Assembly: GCA_046294625.1 (NCBI GenBank)
Contig: JBKBKN010000007.1
Location: 82,156 to 146,155, forward strand
Source of the DNA: JBKBKN01 sp046294625
Lineage (GTDB): Bacteria; Bacteroidota; Bacteroidia; M30B66
Direction of reading: 5' to 3'
Length of the DNA stretch: 64,000 nt
In this document: one piece after another, positions 50,145 to 59,356 of the stretch
Layout of the letters: every line of letters starts with the position of its first letter
Numbering within the stretch: position 1 is the first letter of the stretch
Program-made: the position numbers and the translations under genes
The notes under the pieces: model-generated
What the model saw: the letters and a program-made list of their open reading frames with translations, nothing else
Databases searched by the model: none
Told to the model about the DNA's origin: nothing

Positions 50145-51068
50145 TTAATCGCTCAATATATGAATGGCTAATGGTTTGATTTTGATTTCAACAGGAAGAA
50201 AACCGGCTTCTTCCCCATCAAGCTGAATAGGCACTTGTTCATTGGATTCCAATCTGATTTCTTTTGTAATAACTTGCGAAGATTCCCTTATTTTGAGTAT
50301 GTTTCCTGTGTAGAGTTTTTGAATGTTTAGCAGCACTTTCCATGGATTAATCTTTTTGATGAGTGTGATATGCAAAAGACCATCCTGTGGTTGAGCTCCC
50401 GGCACCAATTCCATTCCACCTCCGGCATAGCCGCCATTGCCGCATAAAATGGAGAGATAAGTGTCTTTCTTTTCAAAACCGGTAGTTTTCAAATGAATGT
50501 TTACAGAACGGTAGCGAAAAAGATGCTTTAGCAGATATTTTAAGTAAATCCCAAGCCCTCCTTTGCCCTTTGCTTTTGAGAGATTTACGTCTCTTGCTAC
50601 CAGCGCATCAAATCCCACTCCTGCCATATTGAGGAAATAGCGTTTTTGTCCGTCAGCATATTTTACTTCGCCAATATCGGTTGCAACACTTTTCCCGGTT
50701 TTGAGTCTTTGCACCGCGTTGTCATGATTGGATGAGAGCTTAATCGACTTCAGAAAATCGTTTCCTGTGCCTACGGGTAGAATGCCAATAGTAATTGCTT
50801 TGCGTTTGCTTTCATCTTCCTGCATGATGGCATTCAGAAAATGATGTAGTGTGCCATCTCCACCAAAAACCGCAAAGTGTCTGTACCCTTCTTCAATCGC
50901 TTGCTTTACTTTTTGATTTGACTCGTCAATATGATTGGTGATGGCGGCATAGTAGCAGATTTTGTTCCGCTCTAAACCCATGCTAAACTCAGACCATTGC
51001 TTCATGGCTTTGCCAGAATTAGCATTTGGGTTGACCACAACAAACCAGTCATATTGAATTGCCTTCAT
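50145..51068 (-). CDS. Diacylglycerol/lipid kinase family protein (YegS/BmrU type)
   Basis: A 307-residue protein with the DAGK catalytic core: FVVVNPNANSGKA at the start, FAVFGGDGTLHHFLNAIM (GGDGT loop) near residue 70, and ILPVGTGNDFLKSI near 100. A C-terminal beta-sandwich follows with GGMELVPGAQPQDGLLHI and IQLDGEE near the end. Such enzymes phosphorylate membrane lipids, for example diacylglycerol or undecaprenol-like alcohols. First gene of a pair with the Rieske gene, 2 bp apart. Confidence 0.9.
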   Translation of the reverse strand: MKAIQYDWFVVVNPNANSGKAMKQWSEFSMGLERNKICYYAAITNHIDESNQKVKQAIEEGYRHFAVFGGDGTLHHFLNAIMQEDESKRKAITIGILPVGTGNDFLKSIKLSSNHDNAVQRLKTGKSVATDIGEVKYADGQKRYFLNMAGVGFDALVARDVNLSKAKGKGGLGIYLKYLLKHLFRYRSVNIHLKTTGFEKKDTYLSILCGNGGYAGGGMELVPGAQPQDGLLHITLIKKINPWKVLLNIQKLYTGNILKIRESSQVITKEIRLESNEQVPIQLDGEEAGFLPVEIKIKPLAIHILSD

Positions 51069-51767
51069 AATAAAATGCTAAGAAATCGGATTCGGTGCAC
51101 AAATCAAAACTTTTGCCATTATCAAGAAATTAAATCCCCGGTGATCAACCGATTCGTTCACTGCCTTTGGTACAGTTAACAATACATTTCGCGAGCTTTT
51201 AAACAAAAATTTCGCGATTGGCAACAACAACAATCCGAAAGACAGCACATGATAGAATAAGCAGCATGTCTCTCTTGTGATCACCAAAAATTGCAAGCGC
51301 ATATTTGTAATGCGCATGTTTTGTTTCGCTCCTTGGCATGTTGCCGACTCTTTTAGAGGCAATTTGGTAAACAATGCCAAATTGATCCAAGAAACTGGCC
51401 ACTGTTTCAAAATAAAAAACGCACTGACCCATACACTCCGACTGAAATTGAGCCCATTGTCAAAGTTGGTGGAATGAGCCTTGCTCAGTTTCAACACATC
51501 CAAGACAATGATGAAACAATCAGACGATTTGTTGCGCAAAAAGTAAACTATACCACATGCCGCTGGAATGTTGCATGCACTTTTAATTTGATATCGGCAT
51601 TAAAATGAAATAGTATGATGCAATAGCAATTTGAAGAAGCCTCGGCGCTTGTTTGTGTTTCAGTTCAACTTCAACAATCGCATTTTATATTGATTTATCG
51701 AGCGAGAATGATATTTTTGTGCGATTATTAATAGACTTCTCAAATTGCAAATCAAAATCAGGCCGGA
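51069..51767. other. 700-bp intergenic region, no supported gene
   Basis: No recognisable gene. Reading frames of 60-150 codons exist on both strands but lack family motifs or signal peptides and overlap each other. A plus-strand frame near 51420-51560 (ending RRFVAQKVN) reads somewhat like a protein C-terminus but has stops upstream, so it may be a decayed gene tail. The only support for function is a promoter for the next methyltransferase at 51690-51719. GC is low throughout the right half. Confidence 0.5.
51690..51719 (+). promoter_or_regulatory. Promoter of the methyltransferase at 51768
   Basis: TTG (51690-51692) and TATTTTTG (51712-51719) are 19 bases apart, the Bacteroidota consensus spacing. 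The expected start of transcription would be about 40 bases before the ATG. Confidence 0.65.
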
Positions 51768-52475
51768 ATGAAGTGGTTCTTTCAACAGTATTATGCGCTC
51801 AAAGTCAGGTTTATCCATTCTTATCATTATCGCTTTAAGAACAAAAAAAACAGCCTGAAAGAACTGCTTAAAAAAGAAAATAAGCTCCGCTGGCTCGATT
51901 TGGGTTCATCCATTAATTACAATGATGGGTTTCATTTTGCCGATATTTATCCGGCATCAGAAGCTGCTCCTGAAATAAAGGATCGCTATGTGGAATTCAA
52001 TGCCACAAAAAACTTTTCAGATGCAGAACTTGAATCTATGGGCAAATTCGATTTCATTCGCATGCAGCATGTGTTTGAGCATTTTACACCGGAAGATTCG
52101 CTCACAGTGCTAAAAAACTGCCACAGACTCATGAATGATGGAGCTTATTTGCTCATTACTGTGCCTGATCTAAAAGTGCATATCAATCGATACAGAAGAA
52201 AGTGCATGGATATGTCTTGGGTTTTTGCTGATTGGGCACACACACGCATTCCCAAAGGGGCTCCGCAATCCTATTACTTTTCTATTTTTACACACAGCGT
52301 GTTGTACCAATCCCATTTGTGGTGCTACGACGAAGAAGGTTTGATTTACAATCTTGAGCAAAGTGGACTATTCAAAGATATTCGCAAAGTATCTGTTTTT
52401 GACAAGATTGCAGACATCCCCTTCACCCACAATCGTCCGCATGAAGATCTTTGTGTCATAGCGAGAAAAAAATAA
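51768..52475 (+). CDS. Predicted SAM-dependent methyltransferase
   Basis: A 235-residue protein. The motif-I region is KLRWLDLGSSINYNDGFHFADIYP, a variant with LDLGSS in place of the classic E/DxGxGxG. It has FDFIRMQHVFEHFTPEDSLTVLKN and GAYLLITVPDLKVH, which match the predicted SAM-dependent methyltransferase group (COG4627-like). An unusual segment MDMSWVFADWAHTRIPKGAP contributes to substrate binding. The start at 51768 gives MKWFFQQYYALKV with a basic N-terminus. No neighbour suggests its substrate. Confidence 0.78.
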   Translation: MKWFFQQYYALKVRFIHSYHYRFKNKKNSLKELLKKENKLRWLDLGSSINYNDGFHFADIYPASEAAPEIKDRYVEFNATKNFSDAELESMGKFDFIRMQHVFEHFTPEDSLTVLKNCHRLMNDGAYLLITVPDLKVHINRYRRKCMDMSWVFADWAHTRIPKGAPQSYYFSIFTHSVLYQSHLWCYDEEGLIYNLEQSGLFKDIRKVSVFDKIADIPFTHNRPHEDLCVIARKK

Positions 52476-52546
52476 GCGGATTACACTGTCTTTTTTAACA
52501 AAAAAGTAATTGTTGACATCAAACTACTTCATATTTTCGCCATCGA

Positions 52547-52981
52547 ATGTCTTCTACTATCTGGCATAGTCAATTTTCAATTCAAGAGTTGCAACATCTA
52601 CGTGATGGCACCTTGGTAGAACATTTGGGGATTGAACTAACAGAGATTGGCCCCAATTATCTAAAAGGAAAAATGCCGGTTGATGATCGCACCAAGCAGA
52701 GCTTGGGTATTTTGCATGGTGGCGCATCAGTCGTGCTGGCCGAAACACTTGGAAGTATTGCAGCTAATCTGGCAATCGATCCTAACAAATTTTATTGTGT
52801 CGGGCTTGAAATCAATGCCAATCATCTCAGATCGGTGAGCAATGGATATGTGGAAGGCATAGCGTCTCCTATTCACATTGGACGAAAAACTCAAGTTTGG
52901 TCAATCGAAATCTTCAATGAGCTTGGCAAAAAAACCTGTGTGAGCCGACTTACAATGGCTGTGCAACAAATTGGGATTTAA
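52547..52981 (+). CDS. Hotdog-fold acyl-CoA thioesterase (PaaI family)
   Basis: A 144-residue hotdog protein of the PaaI/YdiI group that hydrolyses acyl-CoA or aryl-CoA thioesters. The motif GILHGGASVVLAETLGSIAANL carries the conserved HGG and the catalytic Glu in the first helix; the last strands HLRSVSNGYVEGIASPIHIGRKTQVWSI are typical. It might serve as the 1,4-dihydroxy-2-naphthoyl-CoA thioesterase of classical menaquinone synthesis, but that is not shown. Its 3' end overlaps the convergent engB gene by 32 bp. Confidence 0.88.
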   Translation: MSSTIWHSQFSIQELQHLRDGTLVEHLGIELTEIGPNYLKGKMPVDDRTKQSLGILHGGASVVLAETLGSIAANLAIDPNKFYCVGLEINANHLRSVSNGYVEGIASPIHIGRKTQVWSIEIFNELGKKTCVSRLTMAVQQIGI

Positions 52982-53573
52982 AATCCCGGTTATTGTCTTC
53001 AATAAATGCAAGTATTTCATCTCTACCAAGGCCGGACTCTGCCGATGAAATGTAATACGAAGGCATCGATTCCCAATATTTCAAAAGGTCTCTTTTAAAT
53101 GCAGCAATATTTTGCTGCAAGGTGCTTGAGCCAAGTTTATCAGACTTGGTAAACACCAATACAAACGGCACTCCATTCTCTCCCAACCAGTTGATAAAGT
53201 TTAAATCGTTGCTTTGCAAGGGCAAACGAACATCAATCAAAACAAAAAGATTAATAAGATTGGTACGGGTAGCGATGTAGTTGGTAATCAGTTTGGAAAA
53301 ATCACTCCTTTGCGACTTAGAAACTTTTGCATAACCATATCCTGGCAAATCAACGAGATACCACTCTTCATTCACTAAAAAATGATTGATCAGTTGGGTT
53401 TTTCCCGGCCTTCCCGATGTCTTGGCAAGACCTTTTCGATTCACTAATTTATTGATCAGCGACGACTTACCCACATTAGATCGACCGATAAAGGCATACT
53501 CCGGCTTATCCGGCTTGGGACATCTTTTCGGATCGGAGTTGCTCACCAGAAATTCGGCAGTTTTTATAATCAT
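52950..53573 (-). CDS. engB: Ribosome biogenesis GTP-binding protein EngB/YsxC
   Basis: A 207-residue TRAFAC GTPase needed for assembly of the large ribosomal subunit. It has G1 FIGRSNVGKSSLIN, G2 region GRPGKTQLIN, G3 DLPGYG, G4 TKSDK and G5 ISSAES. The length is normal. The start overlaps the end of the upstream ABC ATPase gene by 4 bp (ATGA), so the two are likely co-translated. Its own 3' end lies under the thioesterase gene. Confidence 0.95.
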   Translation of the reverse strand: MIIKTAEFLVSNSDPKRCPKPDKPEYAFIGRSNVGKSSLINKLVNRKGLAKTSGRPGKTQLINHFLVNEEWYLVDLPGYGYAKVSKSQRSDFSKLITNYIATRTNLINLFVLIDVRLPLQSNDLNFINWLGENGVPFVLVFTKSDKLGSSTLQQNIAAFKRDLLKYWESMPSYYISSAESGLGRDEILAFIEDNNRDFKSQFVAQPL

Positions 53574-55330
53574 GGAATAAACTCCTTTCCTATTTCACTC
53601 TTTGGAATTGCTGCGATCAGCTTTTGCGTGTAGGCAGATTGAGGATGGTTATAAATTTCATCCGCATCGCCAAGTTCTTCGATTTTTCCTTTGTTCATTA
53701 CCATCATACGATCAGCCATAAATTTCACTACCGAAAGATCATGGGATATAAAAATGTAGGTGAAACCAAATTCTCGCTTCAGTTCGTTTAACAAATTAAG
53801 CACCTGTGCCTGCACCGATACATCAAGTGCCGATACTGTTTCGTCGCAGACGATAAACTTAGGATTTAAAGCCAATGCGCGTGCAATACAAACTCTTTGC
53901 CTTTGTCCGCCGGAGAATTCATGTGGATAGCGATAGAAATGCTCTGGTAGTAAACTTACTTTTTCCAACAAATTCATCACAAGGTCTTTTCTGTCAGAGT
54001 CCTTTTTCCCAATACCATGTACCCGAAGAGGTTCCATAATTGCTTCACCAACCATCATGCGTGGGTTGAGCGATGAATACGGATCTTGAAAAATCAGTTG
54101 TATATCTTTTCTAATCGGGCGCATTTGCCCCGGAGAAAAATGCGTAATGTCTTTCCCTTGAAAAAATATTTTCCCGGAATGGGGTTCTATAAGCTTTAAA
54201 ATAGTTCGTCCTAGGGTCGTCTTTCCGCACCCGGACTCTCCAACAAGTCCCAGTGTTTCTCCTTCAAAAACATCGAAGCTGACGTCATCCACCGCTTTCA
54301 TATATTCCTTCTTGAAAGAAAACAAACCTTGGTTCTTTTCAAACCAGGTGCAAAGATTTTCCACCTTTAAAATCGGGGGTCCGGCATACAGCTTTTGGTG
54401 TTGCTTTTTACGTTCAGCTTCGTCCACTATATTTTCTTTCAAACTGATCATTGAAGCCTTTTCAATAATGCGTCCATCGGCCTGCACTTCCATAAAATCA
54501 GCGACCACCGGAAGACGCTTCAGACGCACATCCAAAGGGGGTCTACAAGCTAATAAACCTTTCGTGTATGGATGCTGAGGTTTGTGAAATATTTCACTGA
54601 CTGTGCCTTGCTCCACAATCACACCCATATGCATCACCAGCACCCGATCAGCAATCTCTGCCACCACTCCAAGATCATGAGTGATAAAGATAACACCCAT
54701 TCCATGAATGCTTTGTATCTTTTTAATGAGCTCAAGAATATTCTTTTGCACGGTCACATCCAGGGCGGTTGTGGGCTCATCGGCGATGAGTATCGATGGA
54801 TTGCAAGCAATGGCCATGGCAATCATCACACGTTGCTTTTGCCCACCCGACAGTTGATGAGGATAAGCCCTGTACATCTCTTCCACCCTTGGGAGTTGCA
54901 CTTCCGTAAAGAGCTCGATGGTTCTGTTTTTGGCTTCTCTTTGATTCATTCCAAGATGAAGCCGAAGTGATTCTGCCACCTGCTCACCACAAGTTAACAC
55001 CGGGTTGAGCGATGTCATCGGTTCTTGAAAAATCATCGAAATCTCTTTCCCTCTGATTTTTCTAACATCCTGTTCTTTTAGCTTTAGTATTTCAACGTCT
55101 AAATCCTTGTGGGTGTATTTCAGTTTTTCGGCTTCAATACGTGATTGCGCCGAAGAAAGCAGACGCATGATCGCTAAGGATGTTACCGACTTCCCTGATC
55201 CGGACTCTCCAACTATTCCTAAAGTTTCTCCTCTATGCAGATTAAAAGAAATGCCTTTTACTGCTTCCTGCCAACCTGAGTCATTTTTGAAAGAAACTTT
55301 TAATTGATCTATATCCAGAAGTACCGACAT
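53570..55330 (-). CDS. Oligopeptide/dipeptide ABC transporter, fused ATP-binding protein
   Basis: A 586-residue protein with two complete nucleotide-binding domains of the Opp/Dpp family, normally made as separate DppD and DppF. The first has GESGSGKSV, LSGGQKQRVMIAMA and ILIADEPTTALD. The second has GESGCGKTT, FSGGQRQRVCIARA and FIVCDETVSALDVSVQ. The variant Walker B of the second has Asp-Glu-Thr in place of the usual Asp-Glu-Pro. The LxxHPQ-type end (HPQSAYTQKLIAAIP) is the oligopeptide transporter C-terminus. No permease or binding-protein gene is adjacent, so partners are elsewhere. It lies 9 bp after the lipoprotein gene and overlaps engB. Confidence 0.93.
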   Translation of the reverse strand: MSVLLDIDQLKVSFKNDSGWQEAVKGISFNLHRGETLGIVGESGSGKSVTSLAIMRLLSSAQSRIEAEKLKYTHKDLDVEILKLKEQDVRKIRGKEISMIFQEPMTSLNPVLTCGEQVAESLRLHLGMNQREAKNRTIELFTEVQLPRVEEMYRAYPHQLSGGQKQRVMIAMAIACNPSILIADEPTTALDVTVQKNILELIKKIQSIHGMGVIFITHDLGVVAEIADRVLVMHMGVIVEQGTVSEIFHKPQHPYTKGLLACRPPLDVRLKRLPVVADFMEVQADGRIIEKASMISLKENIVDEAERKKQHQKLYAGPPILKVENLCTWFEKNQGLFSFKKEYMKAVDDVSFDVFEGETLGLVGESGCGKTTLGRTILKLIEPHSGKIFFQGKDITHFSPGQMRPIRKDIQLIFQDPYSSLNPRMMVGEAIMEPLRVHGIGKKDSDRKDLVMNLLEKVSLLPEHFYRYPHEFSGGQRQRVCIARALALNPKFIVCDETVSALDVSVQAQVLNLLNELKREFGFTYIFISHDLSVVKFMADRMMVMNKGKIEELGDADEIYNHPQSAYTQKLIAAIPKSEIGKEFIP

Positions 55331-55339
55331 GCTTTGATG

Positions 55340-55867
55340 CTATTTTAATAAGGCAAGGGAATAGTCATAAATAATAAATGACCAGTTTCCCATCGTTTCA
55401 AATTCACTTTCTTCAGACATTTCAATGGTCATCATTGTTTTGCGAACCGGATGTTCTGTTTTCCAAACACAGAACCCTCCCTCTACTTCATGTGATCCAA
55501 ATTTCTTATCATAATACTTGATAAAGTTCCGAATAATCTTCGTCGCCGTTTCTATCTTTTCCACATACAGCTCCATGCTGATTTCATAAAGCGTGTCGTT
55601 TTCAAACCCATAATTCACTACCATAAATCCGTCATCAGCTAGCGGAATTTCATACGACAATTGTTTAGGTTCGTTGATAAAGGGGTCGAAACTTTCCGAG
55701 CGGCGAACAAAGTCGCGGGTATCGCCGGGCTGGAGTCCTCTGAATAAACCATTTTCGTTCTTCATTAGCCCTGAAAAGGTTGCTCCGTAGGGCTCAAGCC
55801 CATTGCTACATGATGAAATCAACAGCAGCAAGAATATTGTTCGTGCAATACGCATAAATACAAGCAT
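55340..55867 (-). CDS. Hypothetical lipoprotein
   Basis: A 175-residue protein with a lipobox-like N-terminus (IFLLLLISSCSNG), so it is probably anchored to a membrane. Met5 (55855) is an equally good start. The mature part (GDTRDFVRRSESFDPFINEP, then DDGFMVVNYGFENDTLYEISMELYV) is not a family I recognise, but the regular alternation of charged and hydrophobic residues suggests a small soluble beta-rich domain. It lies 9 bp before the ABC ATPase and 92 bp after the exonuclease gene. Confidence 0.68.
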   Translation of the reverse strand: MLVFMRIARTIFLLLLISSCSNGLEPYGATFSGLMKNENGLFRGLQPGDTRDFVRRSESFDPFINEPKQLSYEIPLADDGFMVVNYGFENDTLYEISMELYVEKIETATKIIRNFIKYYDKKFGSHEVEGGFCVWKTEHPVRKTMMTIEMSEESEFETMGNWSFIIYDYSLALLK

Positions 55868-55959
55868 ATAATCGGCTAAAATTATGTAATAATGTGGAAC
55901 GCTATGGTTTAAATCGAAAAATTAAATCATACGAGCACGATGCCCTTCTGCTTCACTGA

Positions 55960-56679
55960 TCATTCGTTGAGATATGTTATGGCCTTTTCTTCAACCAGTG
56001 GAAGTCCTTTGTAACGCAACATGAGTTGCGCCAGAGTAATCACATCTTTTTCGCAATATTTTCTGATTCTTTCCAAGTCATTTTCTTCCCAATAGGTCTG
56101 ATAAATCATGCTTCCGTCAAGATCTGATTTCGGACTTGGTATTTTAAAAAGATAAGCCAGCAGGTCAAGTGATGTGTAGTGCTTAAAATCTCCAAACTTC
56201 CAGAGCTCGAGTGTGTCAAGGTGCTTCACCTCCCAAGGCTTTTTCCCTGCAATTTGCAATGGATCCGGAAGCATAATGCCATGTATAAGCATTCTCCGAC
56301 CAAGATACGGAAAATCAAATTCTTTTCCGTTATGCGCACAGAGTAGCTTGTTCTTCAATGCGCTGCTGCTCAACAGTTGAGCAAAATCAAGTAAAAGCTG
56401 ATGCTCGTTGTCGCCATAAAAGGATTTAATTTTGAACGCTCGCTTACCGTTTTGTACATAGAAAAATCCGGTAGAAATGCATATAATTTTTCCAAACTCT
56501 GCATAAATACCCGCACGTGAATAAAGCTCTTCAGGGCGCTCATCATTACGGGCTAGAAACTTTGCCTTTCGCTCCCAAAAATGCTTCATTTCATCAGGCA
56601 ATTGTGCATAATTCTGATACTGTGGAACAGTCTCCACATCAAGAAATAAAATCTGACTTACCTTGATTTCGTTTAGCAT
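55960..56679 (-). CDS. 3'-5' exonuclease, PolB-like (RNase H fold)
   Basis: A 239-residue exonuclease-fold protein related to the proofreading domain of family B DNA polymerases. ExoI is ILFLDVETVPQYQNY with the D-x-E pair, ExoII region is LCAHNGKEFDFPYLGRRM, and ExoIII region is YCEKDVITLAQLMLRY with the last Asp. The length matches the stand-alone PolB-like 3'-5' exonuclease family common in Bacteroidota. It lies 7 bp after the preceding 134-residue gene. The in vivo substrate is not known. Confidence 0.85.
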   Translation of the reverse strand: MLNEIKVSQILFLDVETVPQYQNYAQLPDEMKHFWERKAKFLARNDERPEELYSRAGIYAEFGKIICISTGFFYVQNGKRAFKIKSFYGDNEHQLLLDFAQLLSSSALKNKLLCAHNGKEFDFPYLGRRMLIHGIMLPDPLQIAGKKPWEVKHLDTLELWKFGDFKHYTSLDLLAYLFKIPSPKSDLDGSMIYQTYWEENDLERIRKYCEKDVITLAQLMLRYKGLPLVEEKAITYLNE

Positions 56680-56686
56680 TTGTGAA

Positions 56687-57091
56687 TTATCTAATCATCA
56701 CCCCCTTTTTCTCAACTAAAGGTATGTTAATCAAATGTGACTCAATAATTGTTTCAGGAGCGAAGATGAATTTTTTGTCGTAAATCACTTTGTCCACATA
56801 GAACGAAAGCCAGTATTCATTGAACAAACCAAAAACATTCTCCATGATGGGTTCGATCCGTGCAAAAGATTTCGGAGGCAACACATCCAGAAAATGCCTC
56901 AGCATTGATGTTTTAACTTCTGCTCCATTTATTTCGCCATATCCCTTTGAACTCACCAATACTCCTTCAATGGAAACGCTCTTCTGATTCACTAAATATA
57001 CATTCCAAACCGACTCATCTAATTCGTTTAACTCCTTCACCACCGCCACGAAAACATCTTCAACTTCTGGCCTATGAATATCTTTAATCAT
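56687..57091 (-). CDS. Conserved hypothetical protein, Bacteroidota-type
   Basis: A 134-residue soluble protein beginning MIKDIHRPEVEDVFVAVVKE. Visible patterns are WNVYLVNQKSVSIEGVLVSSKGYG and TSMLRHFLDVLPPKSF, then KFIFAPETIIESHL. It has the look of a small single-domain alpha/beta protein. I do not recognise a catalytic motif. Similar small proteins are common beside the PolB-like exonuclease in this phylum; the next gene starts 7 bp further on. Function unknown. Confidence 0.75.
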   Translation of the reverse strand: MIKDIHRPEVEDVFVAVVKELNELDESVWNVYLVNQKSVSIEGVLVSSKGYGEINGAEVKTSMLRHFLDVLPPKSFARIEPIMENVFGLFNEYWLSFYVDKVIYDKKFIFAPETIIESHLINIPLVEKKGVMIR

Positions 57092-57246
57092 TCTTTAAAT
57101 TGGATTGTTTGAAACAGTTTCTGCCACCTGCATATTTTCAGCAGATTGATAGCACTACAAAGATAAGTTAATTTCCAAATCACAGCATTTCATTGGGTTA
57201 CTGCGCAGTATGAAGTCCGCGAATAGAACCCTGATGTAAGTTTTAC

Positions 57247-57278
57247 TTGTGATTGTGAAATAATTGTTAATAACTTTG
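57247..57278 (+). promoter_or_regulatory. Promoter of the gene at 57331
   Basis: TTG (57247-57249) and TAACTTTG (TAnnTTTG, 57271-57278) with a 21-bp spacer, 53 bases upstream of the ATG. Confidence 0.55.
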
Positions 57279-57330
57279 TTAATTATTTGGCGTATAAAGC
57301 TTTAGTAAGCCAAAGCTTAAAAAATTGCTT

Positions 57331-58392
57331 ATGAAAAGATTCTACACCCTGATTATCACCGTTTTAATGGCTTTTTCCGGCCTAAAAATATCGGCTCAGG
57401 AAGCCATTTTAGACCAAATGGGCAAGCTGTTCAAAAAAGAAGAGCGAAAGCCTATGCCCAAAATTAAATCGAAATATTTTTTTGAGATTAGTGAAAATAC
57501 CGGAAGAGAGTACTTAAAGCAACAAGATTTGTTTGATGCCAAAGGTGGTATCAAGTCTAGCGGCCTCTTTGCTGACGATGGTAATAAGATTAGAGACATC
57601 CGTTATATTTATACCCCAGAAGGTATCGTTCAGCAAAAAACCGAAAAAATTCTCGGTGGCGGAGACCGAATAGTCTCTACCTACTCTGCTAAAGGTCTTA
57701 TAGAAAGAACAGAAATATTTAACGACAAAGGTGATAGCTTAAAATCAAAAATCGTTTTCACCTACAATGCAGATGGTGCGATTTCCGAAGAAGCCATTTC
57801 AGATGCATCGGGCAATATTCAAGAAAAAAAGGTGTATGAAAACACTTTTAACAAGTCCGGCAAACCCGTTCAGATATTAGTATATAATGTTGATAAAAGT
57901 GGCAATAGGGTTCCACACAACGCACCATTAACCATCAACGAATATGATGAATACGACCGAATTATTCAAACCACGGTTTATTCCAATAAGGAACGCCGCA
58001 AAATGTTATCTTGGATTTATTACAAATATCAGGTTGACAATAGCTACCGTGTAATTAAACGCTATGGCTATGACGAAGAACAAAGGGAAATAGCAAGGGT
58101 GGAGATCGAATACCGTGCTAATGGACTCGAATACCAATTTTACGAAATGTGCGATTGCCCCGAGAGAAAACTCGAATTCAAAGGAAAGCTTATACAAGAG
58201 TATAACACCTTTGGGGAGTTGGTAAAAGAACAATCATTTACTGCTAATGGTGATTTAAAGGAAACCATCACCTTCGCCTATGATGAGTATGGTAATCTTA
58301 TCGAAAAACTTTGTACCGATGGCAAAGATCCATCAAAGATCAAAAAAGATCGTTTTATCTTCGAATTCTTTACGGAACAAGCAAAGAAATAA
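57331..58392 (+). CDS. Exported hypothetical protein with YD/RHS-like repeats
   Basis: A 353-residue exported protein. The ATG at 57331 gives MKRFYTLIITVLMAFSGLKISAQ, a signal peptide; a TTG six bases earlier is less likely. The mature part repeats the pattern YNxDGxISEEAISDxSGNIQEKKVYxN, NEYDEYDRIIQTTVYS, NTFGELVKEQSFTANGDLKETITFAYDEYGNLI, like YD repeats of RHS proteins but without the RHS core or toxin domain. Many Bacteroidota exported proteins of unknown role look like this. No sorting domain is at the C-terminus, so it is probably periplasmic or outer-membrane associated. It converges with exodeoxyribonuclease III 3 bp away. Confidence 0.72.
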   Translation: MKRFYTLIITVLMAFSGLKISAQEAILDQMGKLFKKEERKPMPKIKSKYFFEISENTGREYLKQQDLFDAKGGIKSSGLFADDGNKIRDIRYIYTPEGIVQQKTEKILGGGDRIVSTYSAKGLIERTEIFNDKGDSLKSKIVFTYNADGAISEEAISDASGNIQEKKVYENTFNKSGKPVQILVYNVDKSGNRVPHNAPLTINEYDEYDRIIQTTVYSNKERRKMLSWIYYKYQVDNSYRVIKRYGYDEEQREIARVEIEYRANGLEYQFYEMCDCPERKLEFKGKLIQEYNTFGELVKEQSFTANGDLKETITFAYDEYGNLIEKLCTDGKDPSKIKKDRFIFEFFTEQAKK

Positions 58393-58395
58393 ATA

Positions 58396-59163
58396 CTAAG
58401 AAAAGGCAAACTCCGTCAACACCGGACAGTGGTCGGAGTGCTTAGCATCGGGCAGAATTATTGATCGTTTGATGTTTTCTTTCAAATTTTCGCTTGCAGC
58501 AATATAATCAATCCGCCATCCCAGATTTTTAGCCCTTGCGTTGGCACGATAGCTCCACCAAGTGTAGTGATGCGGGTCGGGATTAAAGTGCCTAAAAGTG
58601 TCCACAAAACCACTCTGAAAAAAAGACTCCATCCATGCCCGTTCTTCTGGAAGGAAACCGCTGCTCTTTGCATTGCTTACCGGATTATGAATATCAATCG
58701 GACGATGACATATGTTGTAATCCCCACAGATAATCAACGACGATTTTTCGCGCTTCAAATCATTCACATATCCTTGAAAATCATCCAAAAACTTAAACTT
58801 AAAACCCTGGCGTTCTTCGCCACTGGAGCCGGATGGAAAATAAGCACTCATCACAGAAACATCACCAAAATCTGCTCTCAATATTCGACCTTCTGAATCA
58901 TATACATCCATGCCTATTCCAATTTCCACATGATTAGGCTTTGTTTTACTGAACAATGCAACTCCACTGTAGCCTTTTTTTTGCGCCGGAAAAAGGTAGG
59001 TTTCATATCCCAAGTCGTGAAATAAACTCAACTCCAACTGATCGGCTGTTGATTTGATTTCTTGTAAACATACTACATCGGGATTTACTGCTTTGAGCCA
59101 ATCCAACCAATTTTTAGAAAGCGCTGAACGGAGTCCATTAACATTATAGGTGATTATTTTCAT
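58396..59163 (-). CDS. xth: Exodeoxyribonuclease III
   Basis: A 255-residue apurinic/apyrimidinic endonuclease-fold enzyme for base excision repair. It starts MKIITYNVNGLRSALSKNW with the metal-binding Asn, has VVCLQEIKST with the metal Glu, SVMSAYFPSG, SLIICGDYNICH with the catalytic Asp-Asn, and ends KHSDHCPVLTEF with the catalytic Asp-His. Length is that of the compact XthA type. Only 3 bp separate its stop from the convergent gene, and a bidirectional terminator lies upstream at 59299-59333. Confidence 0.95.
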   Translation of the reverse strand: MKIITYNVNGLRSALSKNWLDWLKAVNPDVVCLQEIKSTADQLELSLFHDLGYETYLFPAQKKGYSGVALFSKTKPNHVEIGIGMDVYDSEGRILRADFGDVSVMSAYFPSGSSGEERQGFKFKFLDDFQGYVNDLKREKSSLIICGDYNICHRPIDIHNPVSNAKSSGFLPEERAWMESFFQSGFVDTFRHFNPDPHHYTWWSYRANARAKNLGWRIDYIAASENLKENIKRSIILPDAKHSDHCPVLTEFAFS

Positions 59164-59298
59164 GAGTATATTATTTTATTTCTTCAGACAGATGCAATAC
59201 TCTAATATACAATCTCGGATGGGTCGCGCTTGACTTTGTAATCATTTCATGTGTGCTTAAATAACCTGGGCAACGAAGATCAGGCTGATTATTGAAAT

Positions 59299-59333
59299 AA
59301 AAAAGCCGAGCGTGAAATTTACTCGGCTTTTTT
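59299..59333. terminator. Bidirectional intrinsic terminator
   Basis: AAAAAAGCCGAG (59299-59310) and CTCGGCTTTTTT (59322-59333) are exact reverse complements around an 11-base loop, so T-runs occur in both directions. On the minus strand it ends transcription of the cargo gene at 59357. Confidence 0.9.
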
Positions 59334-59356
59334 AAAGAAAGATGAAGGTTAAGTTA

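Noticed and set aside
51078..51539. 153-codon minus-strand frame in the gap before the methyltransferase
   Set aside because: No recognisable motif, odd composition and competing frames on the same stretch.
53570..55330. Frameshift or gene duplication artefact in the double ABC ATPase
   Set aside because: The two halves differ in sequence and match the DppD- and DppF-type domains; such fusions are a known family form.
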